A stretch of 64,000 nt of DNA from JARRQJ01 sp037381915 (GTDB lineage: Bacteria > Pseudomonadota > Gammaproteobacteria > DRLM01): NCBI GenBank assembly GCA_037381915.1, contig JARRQJ010000001.1:1-64000 (forward strand). Reading direction: 5' to 3'. Position numbers and translations under genes: made by a program. Under the pieces are notes generated by a model. That model ran no database searches and had not been told where the DNA came from. It saw only the letters and a list, made by a program, of their open reading frames with translations. Below are positions 18,474-27,400 of the stretch, piece by piece; the first letter of the stretch is position 1; every line of letters begins with the position of its first letter.

Positions 18474-19097
18474 TCAAGCGAAAGGATTGAGCTGCTTGAG
18501 GCGTGCCGACATGCGATGGCGGGCCAGTTCATGTTCCACGACGCTGGCTTCCGTGACCCAGTTCAATTGTATCGCGCGGCGTTCGCCCACGAACGGTTCG
18601 TGGCCGTGATATGAGTTGTCTGAACGGCGAAAGCCCAGCAGCGTCCCCCATTCGGGCGGCACCTCGGCGACCATGTCGTTCAAATCATCCGCGCTGCGCA
18701 GCAGGCGCAGGCGGCCGGTTTCATTTTCCCAGCCCTGATTCATATAGACCAGTATCGTGATGAGCTTGGTATCGGTATCGGTGTGGATACGGCCGTCTTT
18801 TTGTTGGCAGCGCCCGCGCACCGTCACCATGGTCGGTCGTCCCGTCAGATCGATGCCGAACTTCTCTTCCACGGCGGCCTTGAATGCGGGAGCCTGTAAT
18901 TCATCCAGCAGCTCTTGAAACTTGGCGCCGACGACAACCTCGCTTACGGGGTAGCTCCCGGGCTTGGGGATATCCGGGAAATCGGCATTGAGCATATCGC
19001 GTGCTTCACCGCGCAGAAAGCCCGGGACGACAATGAAATCGAAGGGGTCGCGGGTCAGCGGGGTGGCCTTGAACTTTTCCAGATCGATAAACGACAT
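18474..19097 (-). CDS. 2-oxoglutarate/Fe(II)-dependent oxygenase
   Basis: A 207-residue double-stranded beta-helix protein. The metal site is visible as H105-x-D107 (HTDTD) with a second histidine in SYHGHE (H164 or H166), and an arginine (R173/R174) is placed to bind 2-oxoglutarate. ATG 19097 follows a GGGAGAG ribosome site; the open frame to 19193 has no conserved sequence. Its place between glycosyltransferases suggests hydroxylation of a glycan, nucleotide sugar or surface component, but the substrate is unknown. Confidence 0.8.
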   Translation of the reverse strand: MSFIDLEKFKATPLTRDPFDFIVVPGFLRGEARDMLNADFPDIPKPGSYPVSEVVVGAKFQELLDELQAPAFKAAVEEKFGIDLTGRPTMVTVRGRCQQKDGRIHTDTDTKLITILVYMNQGWENETGRLRLLRSADDLNDMVAEVPPEWGTLLGFRRSDNSYHGHEPFVGERRAIQLNWVTEASVVEHELARHRMSARLKQLNPFA

Positions 19098-19230
19098 GTC
19101 ACACTCTCCCAGTCGAAGCTTCAGTCCACGGGTTGCGGTGATAAACCGCGGTTGCCGTGGCATGCGCTGTTCACAAGCCGCTAAATATAGCAAATTTCCT
19201 TAGAGCCGACACGGCTTTTAGCCGGGGCGG

Positions 19231-20187
19231 TCAGCGTTGTGCCAAACGGCGTCTTACTTCCGCCGCGGCGAGCTGTGTATCATTCAACGGCGCGTAATGC
19301 CAATTTGCCAGTACGCCGGTGAATGGCCGGGTAACGCCGTCGGCACGCAATCCCTGATGGAAACGCTGAAATTTCCGAGAGCCGCCCTCAAGTTCCACCA
19401 CGTAGACCGGCTTGCCGGTGGAACAGGCCTCGGACACCATGGAGACCGAGTCGGCGGTGACGACGATATGATCGGCCAGACCCAGATAAGCGAAATAGGG
19501 ATTGTCGCCGTCGCCCTCCCAGATCACCGTCGGGATATCGGCCAGCCTGTCGCGCAAGACCGCCGCGGCTTCAGCCCCGCTGCGGCGCGACAAGGTGACG
19601 AGCAACCCGGCGCCGGTGGCACGGCTCATGGCTGCTAACTTGTCCGCCAGACCGCGGATGATTTCCGGTGTGACCCGGTAGATCTTGTTCGTGCCGCCGA
19701 TCAGCACCGCCACCAGGGGCCGCGGCAAGTGCGCCAGGGAGGGCGCAAAACGCGCCGCTTCCGCTGCCAGACGCTCCGCCGTTACGCGATGGAGGGCGCC
19801 GCGGGTTGGAAACACATTGGGGCCGCTGCAGTTATCGTGGCGTGGCGGGATGATCAGGTCGAAATGACGGAATGCTACTCCCGGATTTTGAATCTGGATG
19901 GTGAAGGTCCGCCCCTGGCTGGCGCGGCGGATGGCGATGGCGGCGGCCACCGTGGCCCGCCCGGTCGCGATCAACACATCGGGCCAGGGCGGGACGAGGG
20001 GGTCGCTGTCCGGCGTGTAGGCGCGCAGCGGCGTCCACCACAGGCCGGGTGGCAAGTATTTCCACGGCGGGCGCGGATAAACATGTTTGCGGACGATATC
20101 CAGGCCCAGCGCCTCGGCCAGGCCGAGGCATTGATTTTCCATGCCGGGCTTGGCGTCGGTTATTACCCAAGAGCTGCTAATGATCAT
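19231..20187 (-). CDS. ELM1-like putative glycosyltransferase (second copy)
   Basis: A 318-residue member of the mitochondrial-fission-ELM1-like family. It is closer to the family norm than the gene at 10401: WVITDAKPGMENQCLGLAEA at the start, PDVLIATGRATVAAAIAIRR, AVLIGGTNKIYR, and TADSVSMVSEACSTGKPVYV near the end. First gene of the minus-strand group. The two copies differ throughout, so they are old paralogues and not a recent duplication. Confidence 0.82.
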   Translation of the reverse strand: MIISSSWVITDAKPGMENQCLGLAEALGLDIVRKHVYPRPPWKYLPPGLWWTPLRAYTPDSDPLVPPWPDVLIATGRATVAAAIAIRRASQGRTFTIQIQNPGVAFRHFDLIIPPRHDNCSGPNVFPTRGALHRVTAERLAAEAARFAPSLAHLPRPLVAVLIGGTNKIYRVTPEIIRGLADKLAAMSRATGAGLLVTLSRRSGAEAAAVLRDRLADIPTVIWEGDGDNPYFAYLGLADHIVVTADSVSMVSEACSTGKPVYVVELEGGSRKFQRFHQGLRADGVTRPFTGVLANWHYAPLNDTQLAAAEVRRRLAQR

Positions 20188-20527
20188 TGATTGCCGCGCC
20201 GCCTAAGTGGTCAATGCAGGATGGAGCCGGTTGCCGGTTGGTTTCAAGCATATTGATCGATGACCGTTCACTCAAAGCTGGAAATTGGCTCGTGTCATCC
20301 GCGGCGGCGTTCACGGATTCGCACGACAAGCCGACAATATCATATCAAGCATTCGCGACCTGCAGCCCGGAAAGGTGTGTAAACCCGCGCTATGACCCGG
20401 GCATGGTATAGGCTCGGGTGATCGCATGCCGCGATGCCGGTCGCAAAGTGCTGGCCAGAATGGCATAATTCGCCGAAGTTCCGCGAGACATCGTGCGATC
20501 GGATCACTCCCCGAGGATGCCTTTGAT
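20188..20527. other. Intergenic region between divergent genes
   Basis: 340 bp that must hold the promoters of the ELM1-like gene (minus) and the large unknown gene (plus). I see no convincing -35/-10 pair, tRNA or riboswitch fold. The plus frame is open from 20426 but its sequence is not protein-like. Confidence 0.5.
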
Positions 20528-22444
20528 ATGACTATCAACATCGCCACCTTCAGCAATGTCACCGGGGGTAATGCCCTGTTCAAGGCGCTGACCCATCCCA
20601 AGGCCGCCGACGAGGCGCGCAGCTTGCTGGCCGCGCTGCGGGCCGCCGGTCCCGTCGCGGTCTATGATCCGCTCGGCTACGCCGAGGCCTTTGCCTGTAT
20701 CCACAGTCTCAAAGACGTAAAGGTCGAGGCGCTGTACGTGCAGCGCGTCGAAGATGTGGGGCGTGAACTGTTCGATCGGACCGCCCAGGCGGTGGCGGGG
20801 TTGGCACAGTGTCCGGCCAAGACCCTGTTCGTGATCGCTTTCGATGCTCAGCGTCTGTTGCGGCAAATCCAGCATCTCATTCCCGAGGATGCGAAGGTGG
20901 TGACGCTGGACAGTATGCGGCTGCCCGACCGGATGCTCACCAATACGCGGCGCTATCTCGATCCCCTCAATTTTGCGACGAACTTCGCCTTGTTTCGTGA
21001 CAAAGCGGGTCACCACACGCGCTTGGTGACCAGCAACTACTGGCACGGCTACGGTGCCAAGGATACCGGGATGTGGCTGTGTCTGTTCGATCACGAAGGG
21101 CGGGTCATGACCCAGTGGTCCCTGGATATGCCCGCCAGTATCGGCAGCATCGTCATCGACAGTGCCGAGGTACGCAAGCGTTTCGGGCTGGCGGAATTCG
21201 AGGGCAGCCTGTTCATGCACGTCATTCATATCGCAGGGCACGACGTGGTGAAGTATGCTTTGGATACCTACGGCGATGATCCCAAGGTGCTCTCCTGTAC
21301 CCATGACGCCAATTCCTGGCCGTCGGAATTCTACGCGGGCCTGCCGGCGCCGCAGGACGATGAACGGGTCATGATGTGGATCGAGAACAGCCTGCCCATC
21401 CCCATTCCGGCCGGCAGCGTCGGTCTGCGCAAGATGGGTGTCGACAATGACACCCGTTACCTGCAGAAAGAGATACCGGCCTTCGGTACCTACGGTTTGG
21501 ACGTGGCGGAGTTGCAGCCCGGGTCGCGCTGGCCCGAACAGCTCGAGGTGTGCGCCGGTAAATATTTCGTGCGGCCCCGCTACGAGGTGTTCAAGCATCA
21601 AGGCCGCTGCCGCATCGCCCACGCCAACGTGGAACGCAGCGATCTCAGCTATGATCCCGATTATTCCAAGGCGGCCGGATTTCTGGGCAAGGGTTACATA
21701 CTCCCTGCGCCGATCCTGCCCCTTGGGCAGTTCCGCACCGAGGTGTTGCCCACGCCCATGGCCACCTGTCAGCAGGAACTGGCGCTGGCGGCGGTGATGT
21801 ACGACGCCAACGGAACGGAGGTGGCTCACCACGCCTTCGGGAACATGCCGCGCAATGCGATGAGCCTGCTGGATGTAAATGCCTTTCTTACCCAGGCTAA
21901 GGCTTCCCTGCCCAGCGGCTACGGCCATGTGGAATTGGTTTATGACCTGGCCGCGGGAGACCGGCTCGATGGCTGGTTGCACAGCCTGTTCCGCTATCAG
22001 GAGCTGGAAAACGGCCATATCGCCGAGACCAGCTTCGGCGCCCATATGTTCAACATCCCGGTCGTTTACAAGAACGAACCTCAGTCCTATGCCGGTCCTC
22101 CGCCCGGCTTGAGTACCCGCTTGTTCCTGCGTCTCGGCGACGCGCCATGGGATTCAATATGCCAATTGATCTATCCCACCTCTGGGTCGTGGCATCCCCA
22201 TTCCACCACCGAGCTGATCCTGTGCAACAAGGAGGGGGCGGAGATCGCCAAATGTGCGGTGGCCATCCCGTGCAGCGGTTCCCTGTTGTGGCGTTACAGC
22301 GAGATGTTCGATGCCAAGACCCGCCAGACCGCGGGCAGCGGTGCCTATGTGATGGTGCGCGACCTTACCTGCAGACTGTTCGGCTATCATGGCCTGGTGA
22401 ACCAGGAAGGGGCGTTCAGTTTCGATCATATGTTCGGTTTTTAA
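20528..22444 (+). CDS. Large protein of unknown function
   Basis: A 638-residue soluble protein I cannot assign. It has no signal peptide and no membrane segment. Residues 1-150 or so look alpha/beta (NIATFSNVTGGNALFKAL, TLFVIAFDAQRLL). The remainder is rich in aromatic residues and predicted strands, with phrases such as TSNYWHGYGAKDTGMWLCLF, MWIENSLPIPIPAGSVGLR and LIYPTSGSWHPHSTTELILC that suggest carbohydrate- or ligand-binding beta folds. ATG 20528 is chosen because sequence before it is unlike protein. Adjacent LPS genes hint at an envelope role; this is inference only. Confidence 0.8.
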   Translation: MTINIATFSNVTGGNALFKALTHPKAADEARSLLAALRAAGPVAVYDPLGYAEAFACIHSLKDVKVEALYVQRVEDVGRELFDRTAQAVAGLAQCPAKTLFVIAFDAQRLLRQIQHLIPEDAKVVTLDSMRLPDRMLTNTRRYLDPLNFATNFALFRDKAGHHTRLVTSNYWHGYGAKDTGMWLCLFDHEGRVMTQWSLDMPASIGSIVIDSAEVRKRFGLAEFEGSLFMHVIHIAGHDVVKYALDTYGDDPKVLSCTHDANSWPSEFYAGLPAPQDDERVMMWIENSLPIPIPAGSVGLRKMGVDNDTRYLQKEIPAFGTYGLDVAELQPGSRWPEQLEVCAGKYFVRPRYEVFKHQGRCRIAHANVERSDLSYDPDYSKAAGFLGKGYILPAPILPLGQFRTEVLPTPMATCQQELALAAVMYDANGTEVAHHAFGNMPRNAMSLLDVNAFLTQAKASLPSGYGHVELVYDLAAGDRLDGWLHSLFRYQELENGHIAETSFGAHMFNIPVVYKNEPQSYAGPPPGLSTRLFLRLGDAPWDSICQLIYPTSGSWHPHSTTELILCNKEGAEIAKCAVAIPCSGSLLWRYSEMFDAKTRQTAGSGAYVMVRDLTCRLFGYHGLVNQEGAFSFDHMFGF

Positions 22445-22634
22445 AAAGACCGCGATCGCCTTTCGCAGCTTTTTCCCGCCTGACTTACGCCGCGGCAGCC
22501 AGGCGGCCATCATGTTGCCAGCTGAGCGGGATATGCTTTTTCGAAAATCTGCTGGATTCGCCCATACGGGCACAAGCAGGAAGAGGTAGGTGACGGCAGG
22601 GCTTAGCGTTACTGTTTTTTTACTGTCAGAAACA

Positions 22635-22662
22635 AACCCCGGCCGCGACACGGGCCGGGGAT
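22635..22662 (-). terminator. Terminator-like hairpin
   Basis: CCCCGGCC (22637-22644) pairs with GGCCGGGG (22653-22660); read on the minus strand it is followed by TTTGTTT. It sits about 40 bp after the stop of the 34-codon gene and would end that transcript; it may also stop read-through from the plus-strand gene. Confidence 0.75.
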
Positions 22663-22699
22663 GTCGTCATTTTCCTTTGGAGTTTTTACTTAGGGGCGA

Positions 22700-22804
22700 T
22701 CATCCCCACACGTGAGCCATGGACGCGATGTCAAATATCAGCAAAACGAATACTGCGACCGTGGCCAGATAACTGCCGGTAGATTCTGGAACTGGATTAC
22801 TCAT
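22700..22804 (-). CDS. Small single-span membrane protein, 34 residues
   Basis: A short gene: ATG at 22804 with an AAGGAGAG ribosome site 7-8 bases upstream, a 34-codon frame, TGA at 22700, then a hairpin terminator. The peptide has a polar N-terminus (SNPVPESTGSY), one hydrophobic helix of about 17 residues (LATVAVFVLLIFDIASM) and ends AHVWG. Such proteins are often subunits or regulators of membrane complexes (CydX-like); I do not recognise this one. It appears to be a single-gene transcript between the large unknown gene and the protease gene. Confidence 0.7.
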   Translation of the reverse strand: MSNPVPESTGSYLATVAVFVLLIFDIASMAHVWG

Positions 22805-23001
22805 TAACACTCTCCTTATTTTTTGTATGGGATTTTGGGCATAAGCCGGCGGGAGATCCTGCGCCGCTTATCTGATAAGTGTAGTAAGGATTTCCGGGTA
22901 TTCCAGCCGGAAGCAGTCTACAGGCCTGTACGATGGGCAACGGTGATTTTGGGGTGAAGTCCGGCACGGGGATCACGCGATACCCCTTGCCGCATTTGAG
23001 T

Positions 23002-23733
23002 TCAGTCTGAGGTCAGGGTCAGCAGAATGTCGGCGTACCAGGTGCAGTTCAGTCCCAAGGCCTCGTCCAGTTCCAGGTCGCGGGTCCCGACATCGAGTCG
23101 TGCCGAATGGACCCCCAGCAGAATCCACGGCAGGTCATCTTGCACCGATTGCCGACCGGCGACGCGCATCACCACGGGGGCGCCGCTGGTGCCCCGGTGG
23201 GAGCGCGCATCGGTGAGAAAATAGCCCTGGCCCTGGAAGCGCAGGCCGAACGAGGACGCGATCACCGCTTGGCGTACCACCGGCATGTGATGCAGCGTAT
23301 CGTGGAAGCCCAGGGGAAAGCCCACCATCAATACCGTGGTACCGACCTCAGCCTCGTCGAGGTTGCGTAATAAGTGCTCGGGGGTGAAGGTGCGATAGAC
23401 CGTTGATTCGGGCAGTGCGGTGCGGTCGATCTCGATCACCGCCACGTCGATCTCGCCGGCTCGATCGAGGCCTTGACGCCACAGACTGTTGCCGTCGCGG
23501 TACAGCGGAATGGAGAACTGGACGGATTCGGCCATATTGTCGGGATTGGTATGCAGCTCAATCTCGATGCGGTCGGGGAAATGCCCGCTCGCTTCATCGA
23601 TCATGACATGGCGGCTGGTGACCAGGAACAGGCGCTGGTCACGCGCGAATAAAAAACTGCTGGCGTTGGTCAGCCCCCGCTGTCCTTCGAAGGTGGAGAC
23701 GCGTGCGGCGGTGAGTAATAGCGATTCGATCAT
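23002..23733 (-). CDS. Trypsin-like serine peptidase domain protein
   Basis: A 243-residue chymotrypsin-fold protein with a complete apparent triad: H42 in VTSRHV, D96 in EIDVAVIEID and S183 in HRGTSGAPV. No PDZ domain and no clear signal peptide, so it is unlike DegP/HtrA and may act in the cytoplasm or depend on an unusual export route. The ATG at 23733 is the only good start. It stands alone between two long gaps. Substrate unknown. Confidence 0.8.
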   Translation of the reverse strand: MIESLLLTAARVSTFEGQRGLTNASSFLFARDQRLFLVTSRHVMIDEASGHFPDRIEIELHTNPDNMAESVQFSIPLYRDGNSLWRQGLDRAGEIDVAVIEIDRTALPESTVYRTFTPEHLLRNLDEAEVGTTVLMVGFPLGFHDTLHHMPVVRQAVIASSFGLRFQGQGYFLTDARSHRGTSGAPVVMRVAGRQSVQDDLPWILLGVHSARLDVGTRDLELDEALGLNCTWYADILLTLTSD

Positions 23734-24323
23734 CGGTGTGTCAACTCATCGTGAAGTCATCAAAGGTGTGCCGCACGGCGGTACTTGCCTGGCGACGCTT
23801 CCAAATCCCGAAGCAATGTCGAGTTCAATCCCCTCCCGCCGCGCCGCCGCCTTCACTTGCCGCCATGCGTCGGCGCCAGCGCCGCGGCATAACTTGTTCT
23901 TAAGGCATCCACTTGTCCGGATTGAGTGGGGCGGCTGTAAATATCAATGTGTGGAGGACGTTCGTAATCAGGGCGAAGTCGAATAATACCGTTTTGCAGT
24001 CAGATCGCCTATGATCGCGGCCATTTGATTGAGTTCATCATGAGACGAGGCGCCGCTGGTGATTACTTCAAGGTAATCAGGCCCTTCATGCTAATGAAAT
24101 TCTCACTCCAGTTCTTCCCGCTTTCGATCACCTGATGCCGTCGGGCGCACGACGCGTACCCATGGCGTACGCTTCCGGCGGCCAATCCGGGTTTCGCGTC
24201 CGGCAACGGGCCTGGTCATCATGTGGCGGCGATAACCCAAGACCGCTGTTAAATGATAACGATGTTCGAGCCGCTGTTCCTGCAAGCGGCTCCAGCCGCT
24301 TTGAGTGGCGTCGCCCGCTTGAT
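23734..24323. other. 590-bp gap without a recognisable gene
   Basis: Nothing coding could be supported here. The only structure noted is an inverted repeat, TGATTAC-TTCAAG-GTAATCA at 24060-24079, downstream of lpxL; it lacks a T tract and may be a protein site or a weak terminator. The frames that cross the gap look like chance openings. Confidence 0.5.
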
Positions 24324-25241
24324 CTAATAGACCGGCTTGTCGCCGGGCGGCCGGGTCTTGAAGCGGCGGTGCACCCACAGGTATTGCTCGGGGATTTGGC
24401 GCGCCTGGTTTTCGATAAGGCGCATAATGCGCGCTGCGTCGCTCACCTCGTCATCGCCGGGGAAGTCCTGCAGCGGTGTCTGTAGGGTGATGCGATAGCC
24501 CCGATCGTCGGGCAGGCGTTGCGCCAGTACCGGGATTACCGGAGCGCCGCTGGTCTTGGCGATACGTGACGTGGCCGTGATGGTGGAGGCGGGGACACCG
24601 AAGAACGGCACGAAGGCGCTGTGCTTGCCGGCGTAGTTTTGATCAGGCGCGTACGCCAGCGACTGGTTGCGCTTGAGGACCTGGAACATGGCGCGCAGAT
24701 TGGTATGGGGGATCAGCGCGGCGCAGTGGTCGCGATGGCTGCGGAGCAGCATATATTCATAGAGGGCGTTCTTGTTCTGGCGATAGGACACGTACAAGGG
24801 CGTGTGCAGGGCCAGCAGGCGCGAGAACAGTTCGATGCAGGTGAAGTGTCCGAACAGTACGATGGCGCCGCGGCCCTTTTGCAAGGCCGCGTGCAGGTGT
24901 TCCAGGCCGTCGATGTGTAGCAGCGGCCGCAGGCGTTCCGCAGGTGTCCACCAGCTGATGGCCGTTTCCACCAGGGCCATGCCCATCGATTCCAGGTGCT
25001 GTTGCAGCAGCCGTTCACGCTCGGCGTCGCTCAGTTCGGGCAGACACAGGGCCAGATTGACCCGGGCGACATGGGCGCGCGCCTTGCCCAGCCGTTCCAT
25101 GAGTCGGCCCAGGGTTCGGCCCAGACTCATCTGGCGGCGATAGGGCAGTTGTGCGAGCAGCCACATGAAACCCAGCGCCAGCCAGGTTGGCCAGTAGCGC
25201 GGCGCGAGAAATCGCCATGAGAATCGGTTAGCAACGGTCAC
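24324..25241 (-). CDS. Lipid A biosynthesis acyltransferase, LpxL/HtrB family
   Basis: Transfers a secondary acyl chain to Kdo2-lipid IVA at the inner membrane. The 305-residue protein has a membrane-anchoring N-terminal segment, the H-x4-E catalytic motif in LFGHFTCIEL, and later APDQNYAGKHSAFVPFFGVPA and RIAKTSGAPVIPV, typical of LpxL-type enzymes. Start is GTG 25241; no in-frame ATG fits. Divergent from hldE, so both sides of this intergenic region serve LPS inner-core and lipid A synthesis. LpxL against LpxM or LpxP cannot be decided here. Confidence 0.9.
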   Translation of the reverse strand: MTVANRFSWRFLAPRYWPTWLALGFMWLLAQLPYRRQMSLGRTLGRLMERLGKARAHVARVNLALCLPELSDAERERLLQQHLESMGMALVETAISWWTPAERLRPLLHIDGLEHLHAALQKGRGAIVLFGHFTCIELFSRLLALHTPLYVSYRQNKNALYEYMLLRSHRDHCAALIPHTNLRAMFQVLKRNQSLAYAPDQNYAGKHSAFVPFFGVPASTITATSRIAKTSGAPVIPVLAQRLPDDRGYRITLQTPLQDFPGDDEVSDAARIMRLIENQARQIPEQYLWVHRRFKTRPPGDKPVY

Positions 25242-25360
25242 GAGGTTCGTCTGGAAATTAAGAAATTCTACATGCCTGTCATGATGCTGTCCAAAAACCT
25301 AAACATATCCCTCATGCTAAGATACGCACAGGACGAGGGTCGCATAGCAGGGCAGATGGC

Positions 25361-26782
25361 ATGAAGATACATATCCCCGATTTCGAATCGGCCCGGGTGC
25401 TGGTGGTGGGTGATGCCATGCTGGACCGTTATTGGCACGGCAGTACCTCGCGCATCTCGCCTGAGGCGCCGGTGCCGGTGGTGCGCGTCGACCAGGCCGA
25501 GGAGCGGCCCGGCGGGGCCGGCAATGTCGCCCTCAACATCGCCGCCTTGGGCGCGCGGGTCTCCCTGGTGGCGGTGACCGGCGCCGACGATACGGCGCAG
25601 GCGCTGGCCGGCCAACTGAGCGCCGCCGGGGTGCGGTGTCTGTTCCGCAGCGTCGCGGGTATGGCCACGGTCACCAAGCTGCGGGTATTGAGCCGGCATC
25701 AGCAATTGATCCGCCTCGATTTCGAGGGCGGTATTCCCGGCTTCGACGGCAGCGCTTTGCTGGAGCCGTTCCATGAGGCTCTGCCTGAAGCGGACGTGGT
25801 GGTGTTGTCCGATTACGGCAAAGGGACGCTGGGCGCGATACGGGACTTGATCAAGGCGGCGCGCGCCGCAGGCTTGCCGGTATTGGTGGACCCCAAGAGC
25901 CGCGACTTCGGTTTGTATCGCGGGGCGTCGCTGGTGACGCCCAATCTCGCCGAGTTCGAAGCGGTGGCGGGTCATTGCCATGACGAGGCGGAGATCGCGG
26001 CCAAGGGTACGGCGCTGCTGGCCGAGCATGACATTGAGGCCCTGTTGATCACCCGCGGTGAACAGGGCATGACGCTGCTGCGGCGCGGCAATGCCGCCCT
26101 GCATCTGCCGGCCAAGGCGCGGGAGGTTTACGATGTCACCGGTGCCGGCGACACGGTGATCTCGGTGTTGGCGGCGACACTGGCGGCGGGCGAGGATTTG
26201 GCCCAGGCCACGGCCCTGGCCAATCTCGCCGCCGGTATCGTGGTGGGCAAGCTGGGCACGGCCACGGTGAGCGTCCCCGAGATCCGCCGCACCTTGCGCG
26301 AGAACGGGGCGGTGGAGCGCGGTGTCGTTACCGTCGAGCAACTGCTGGCGGCGGTGGAGCAGGCGCGCGGCCGCGGCGAGAGACTGGTGATGACCAACGG
26401 TTGTTTCGATATCCTGCACGCCGGGCATGTCGCCTATCTGCAGGAGGCACGGCGCCTGGGCGATCGCCTGATCATCGCCGTCAACGACGATGATTCGGTG
26501 CGGCGTCTCAAGGGTGCGACCCGGCCCATTAATTCACTGGATCACCGCACGGCGGTGTTGGCGGCCCTGCAGTGCGTCGATTGGGTGGTGCCGTTCGGCG
26601 AGGATACGCCGCGGGATTTGATCTGCCGGATACGGCCCGATTATCTGGTAAAGGGCGGAGATTACCGGCCGGAACAGGTGGCGGGTTACGATTGTGTGAC
26701 GGCCGGCGGGGGCGAGGTGATGATTCTCGCGTATCATGCCGGTCAGTCCACGTCGCGTATCATCGAGCGGTGTCGGACCTGA
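25361..26782 (+). CDS. hldE: Bifunctional heptose-7-phosphate kinase / heptose-1-phosphate adenylyltransferase HldE
   Basis: Makes ADP-heptose for the LPS inner core. The 473-residue protein joins an N-terminal ribokinase-like kinase (ERPGGAGNVALNIAALGA; DVTGAGDTVISVLAA near residue 260) to a C-terminal cytidylyltransferase-like domain (TNGCFDILHAGHVAYL from about 345). Full length and intact motifs indicate a working enzyme. Followed by gmhA and waaA in the same direction. Confidence 0.97.
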   Translation: MKIHIPDFESARVLVVGDAMLDRYWHGSTSRISPEAPVPVVRVDQAEERPGGAGNVALNIAALGARVSLVAVTGADDTAQALAGQLSAAGVRCLFRSVAGMATVTKLRVLSRHQQLIRLDFEGGIPGFDGSALLEPFHEALPEADVVVLSDYGKGTLGAIRDLIKAARAAGLPVLVDPKSRDFGLYRGASLVTPNLAEFEAVAGHCHDEAEIAAKGTALLAEHDIEALLITRGEQGMTLLRRGNAALHLPAKAREVYDVTGAGDTVISVLAATLAAGEDLAQATALANLAAGIVVGKLGTATVSVPEIRRTLRENGAVERGVVTVEQLLAAVEQARGRGERLVMTNGCFDILHAGHVAYLQEARRLGDRLIIAVNDDDSVRRLKGATRPINSLDHRTAVLAALQCVDWVVPFGEDTPRDLICRIRPDYLVKGGDYRPEQVAGYDCVTAGGGEVMILAYHAGQSTSRIIERCRT

Positions 26783-26832
26783 GCGGGGAGATGCGGCGTT
26801 GAAGGGACAGGGTTTCACAGGCAGATGATGTG

Positions 26833-27387
26833 ATGGACTTCGAGTTGAATACCGCTATCGCCGAGCACCGTGCCGCCGTTGACAGGGTGGCGGCGCTGGA
26901 ACCGGCGCTGCGGCGGGCGGTGACCCTGATCCGCGATGCCTTCGCCGCGGGACGGCGTCTGTTCGTATGCGGTAACGGCGGTTCGGCGGCCGACGCCCAG
27001 CACCTCGCCGCGGAGCTCACCGGCCGTTTCGAAAAGGAACGGCGCGGCTACCCTGCAATTGCCTTGAGCACCGATACCTCGGCCCTGACGTCCATCGGCA
27101 ACGACTACGGTTTCGATCACATCTTCGCCCGCCAGTTGGAGGCCCTGGCGACACGCGGCGACGTGCTGGTGGCGATCACGACCTCCGGCAATTCTCCGAA
27201 CGTCATTAAGGCCGTGGAACAGGCCCGTGCCCTGGGCGTGCTTACCATCGGTTTGCTGGGGCGCGACGGCGGCGGTTGCGCGGAATTGGTGGATATCCCG
27301 CTGGTGGTGGGGGTGGCGCGTACCGCGCGTATCCAAGAGGCCCACGTATTGATCCTGCATTTGCTGTGCGAAGCTTTGGACGGCTGA
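26833..27387 (+). CDS. gmhA: Phosphoheptose isomerase GmhA
   Basis: Converts sedoheptulose 7-phosphate to D-glycero-D-manno-heptose 7-phosphate, the step before HldE. A 184-residue SIS-domain protein with FVCGNGGSAADAQHLAAELTG and TTSGNSPNVIKA, as in GmhA. ATG 26833 is preferred over the GTG just upstream. It lies 50 bp after hldE, giving a compact ADP-heptose operon. Confidence 0.95.
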   Translation: MDFELNTAIAEHRAAVDRVAALEPALRRAVTLIRDAFAAGRRLFVCGNGGSAADAQHLAAELTGRFEKERRGYPAIALSTDTSALTSIGNDYGFDHIFARQLEALATRGDVLVAITTSGNSPNVIKAVEQARALGVLTIGLLGRDGGGCAELVDIPLVVGVARTARIQEAHVLILHLLCEALDG

Positions 27388-27400
27388 ATGAACTGAAAGA

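Noticed and set aside
20504..22045. 513-codon minus-strand frame opposite the large unknown protein
   Set aside because: The plus strand has a better start, better composition and a full-length product; the minus frame is Gly/His/Arg-rich like other shadows.
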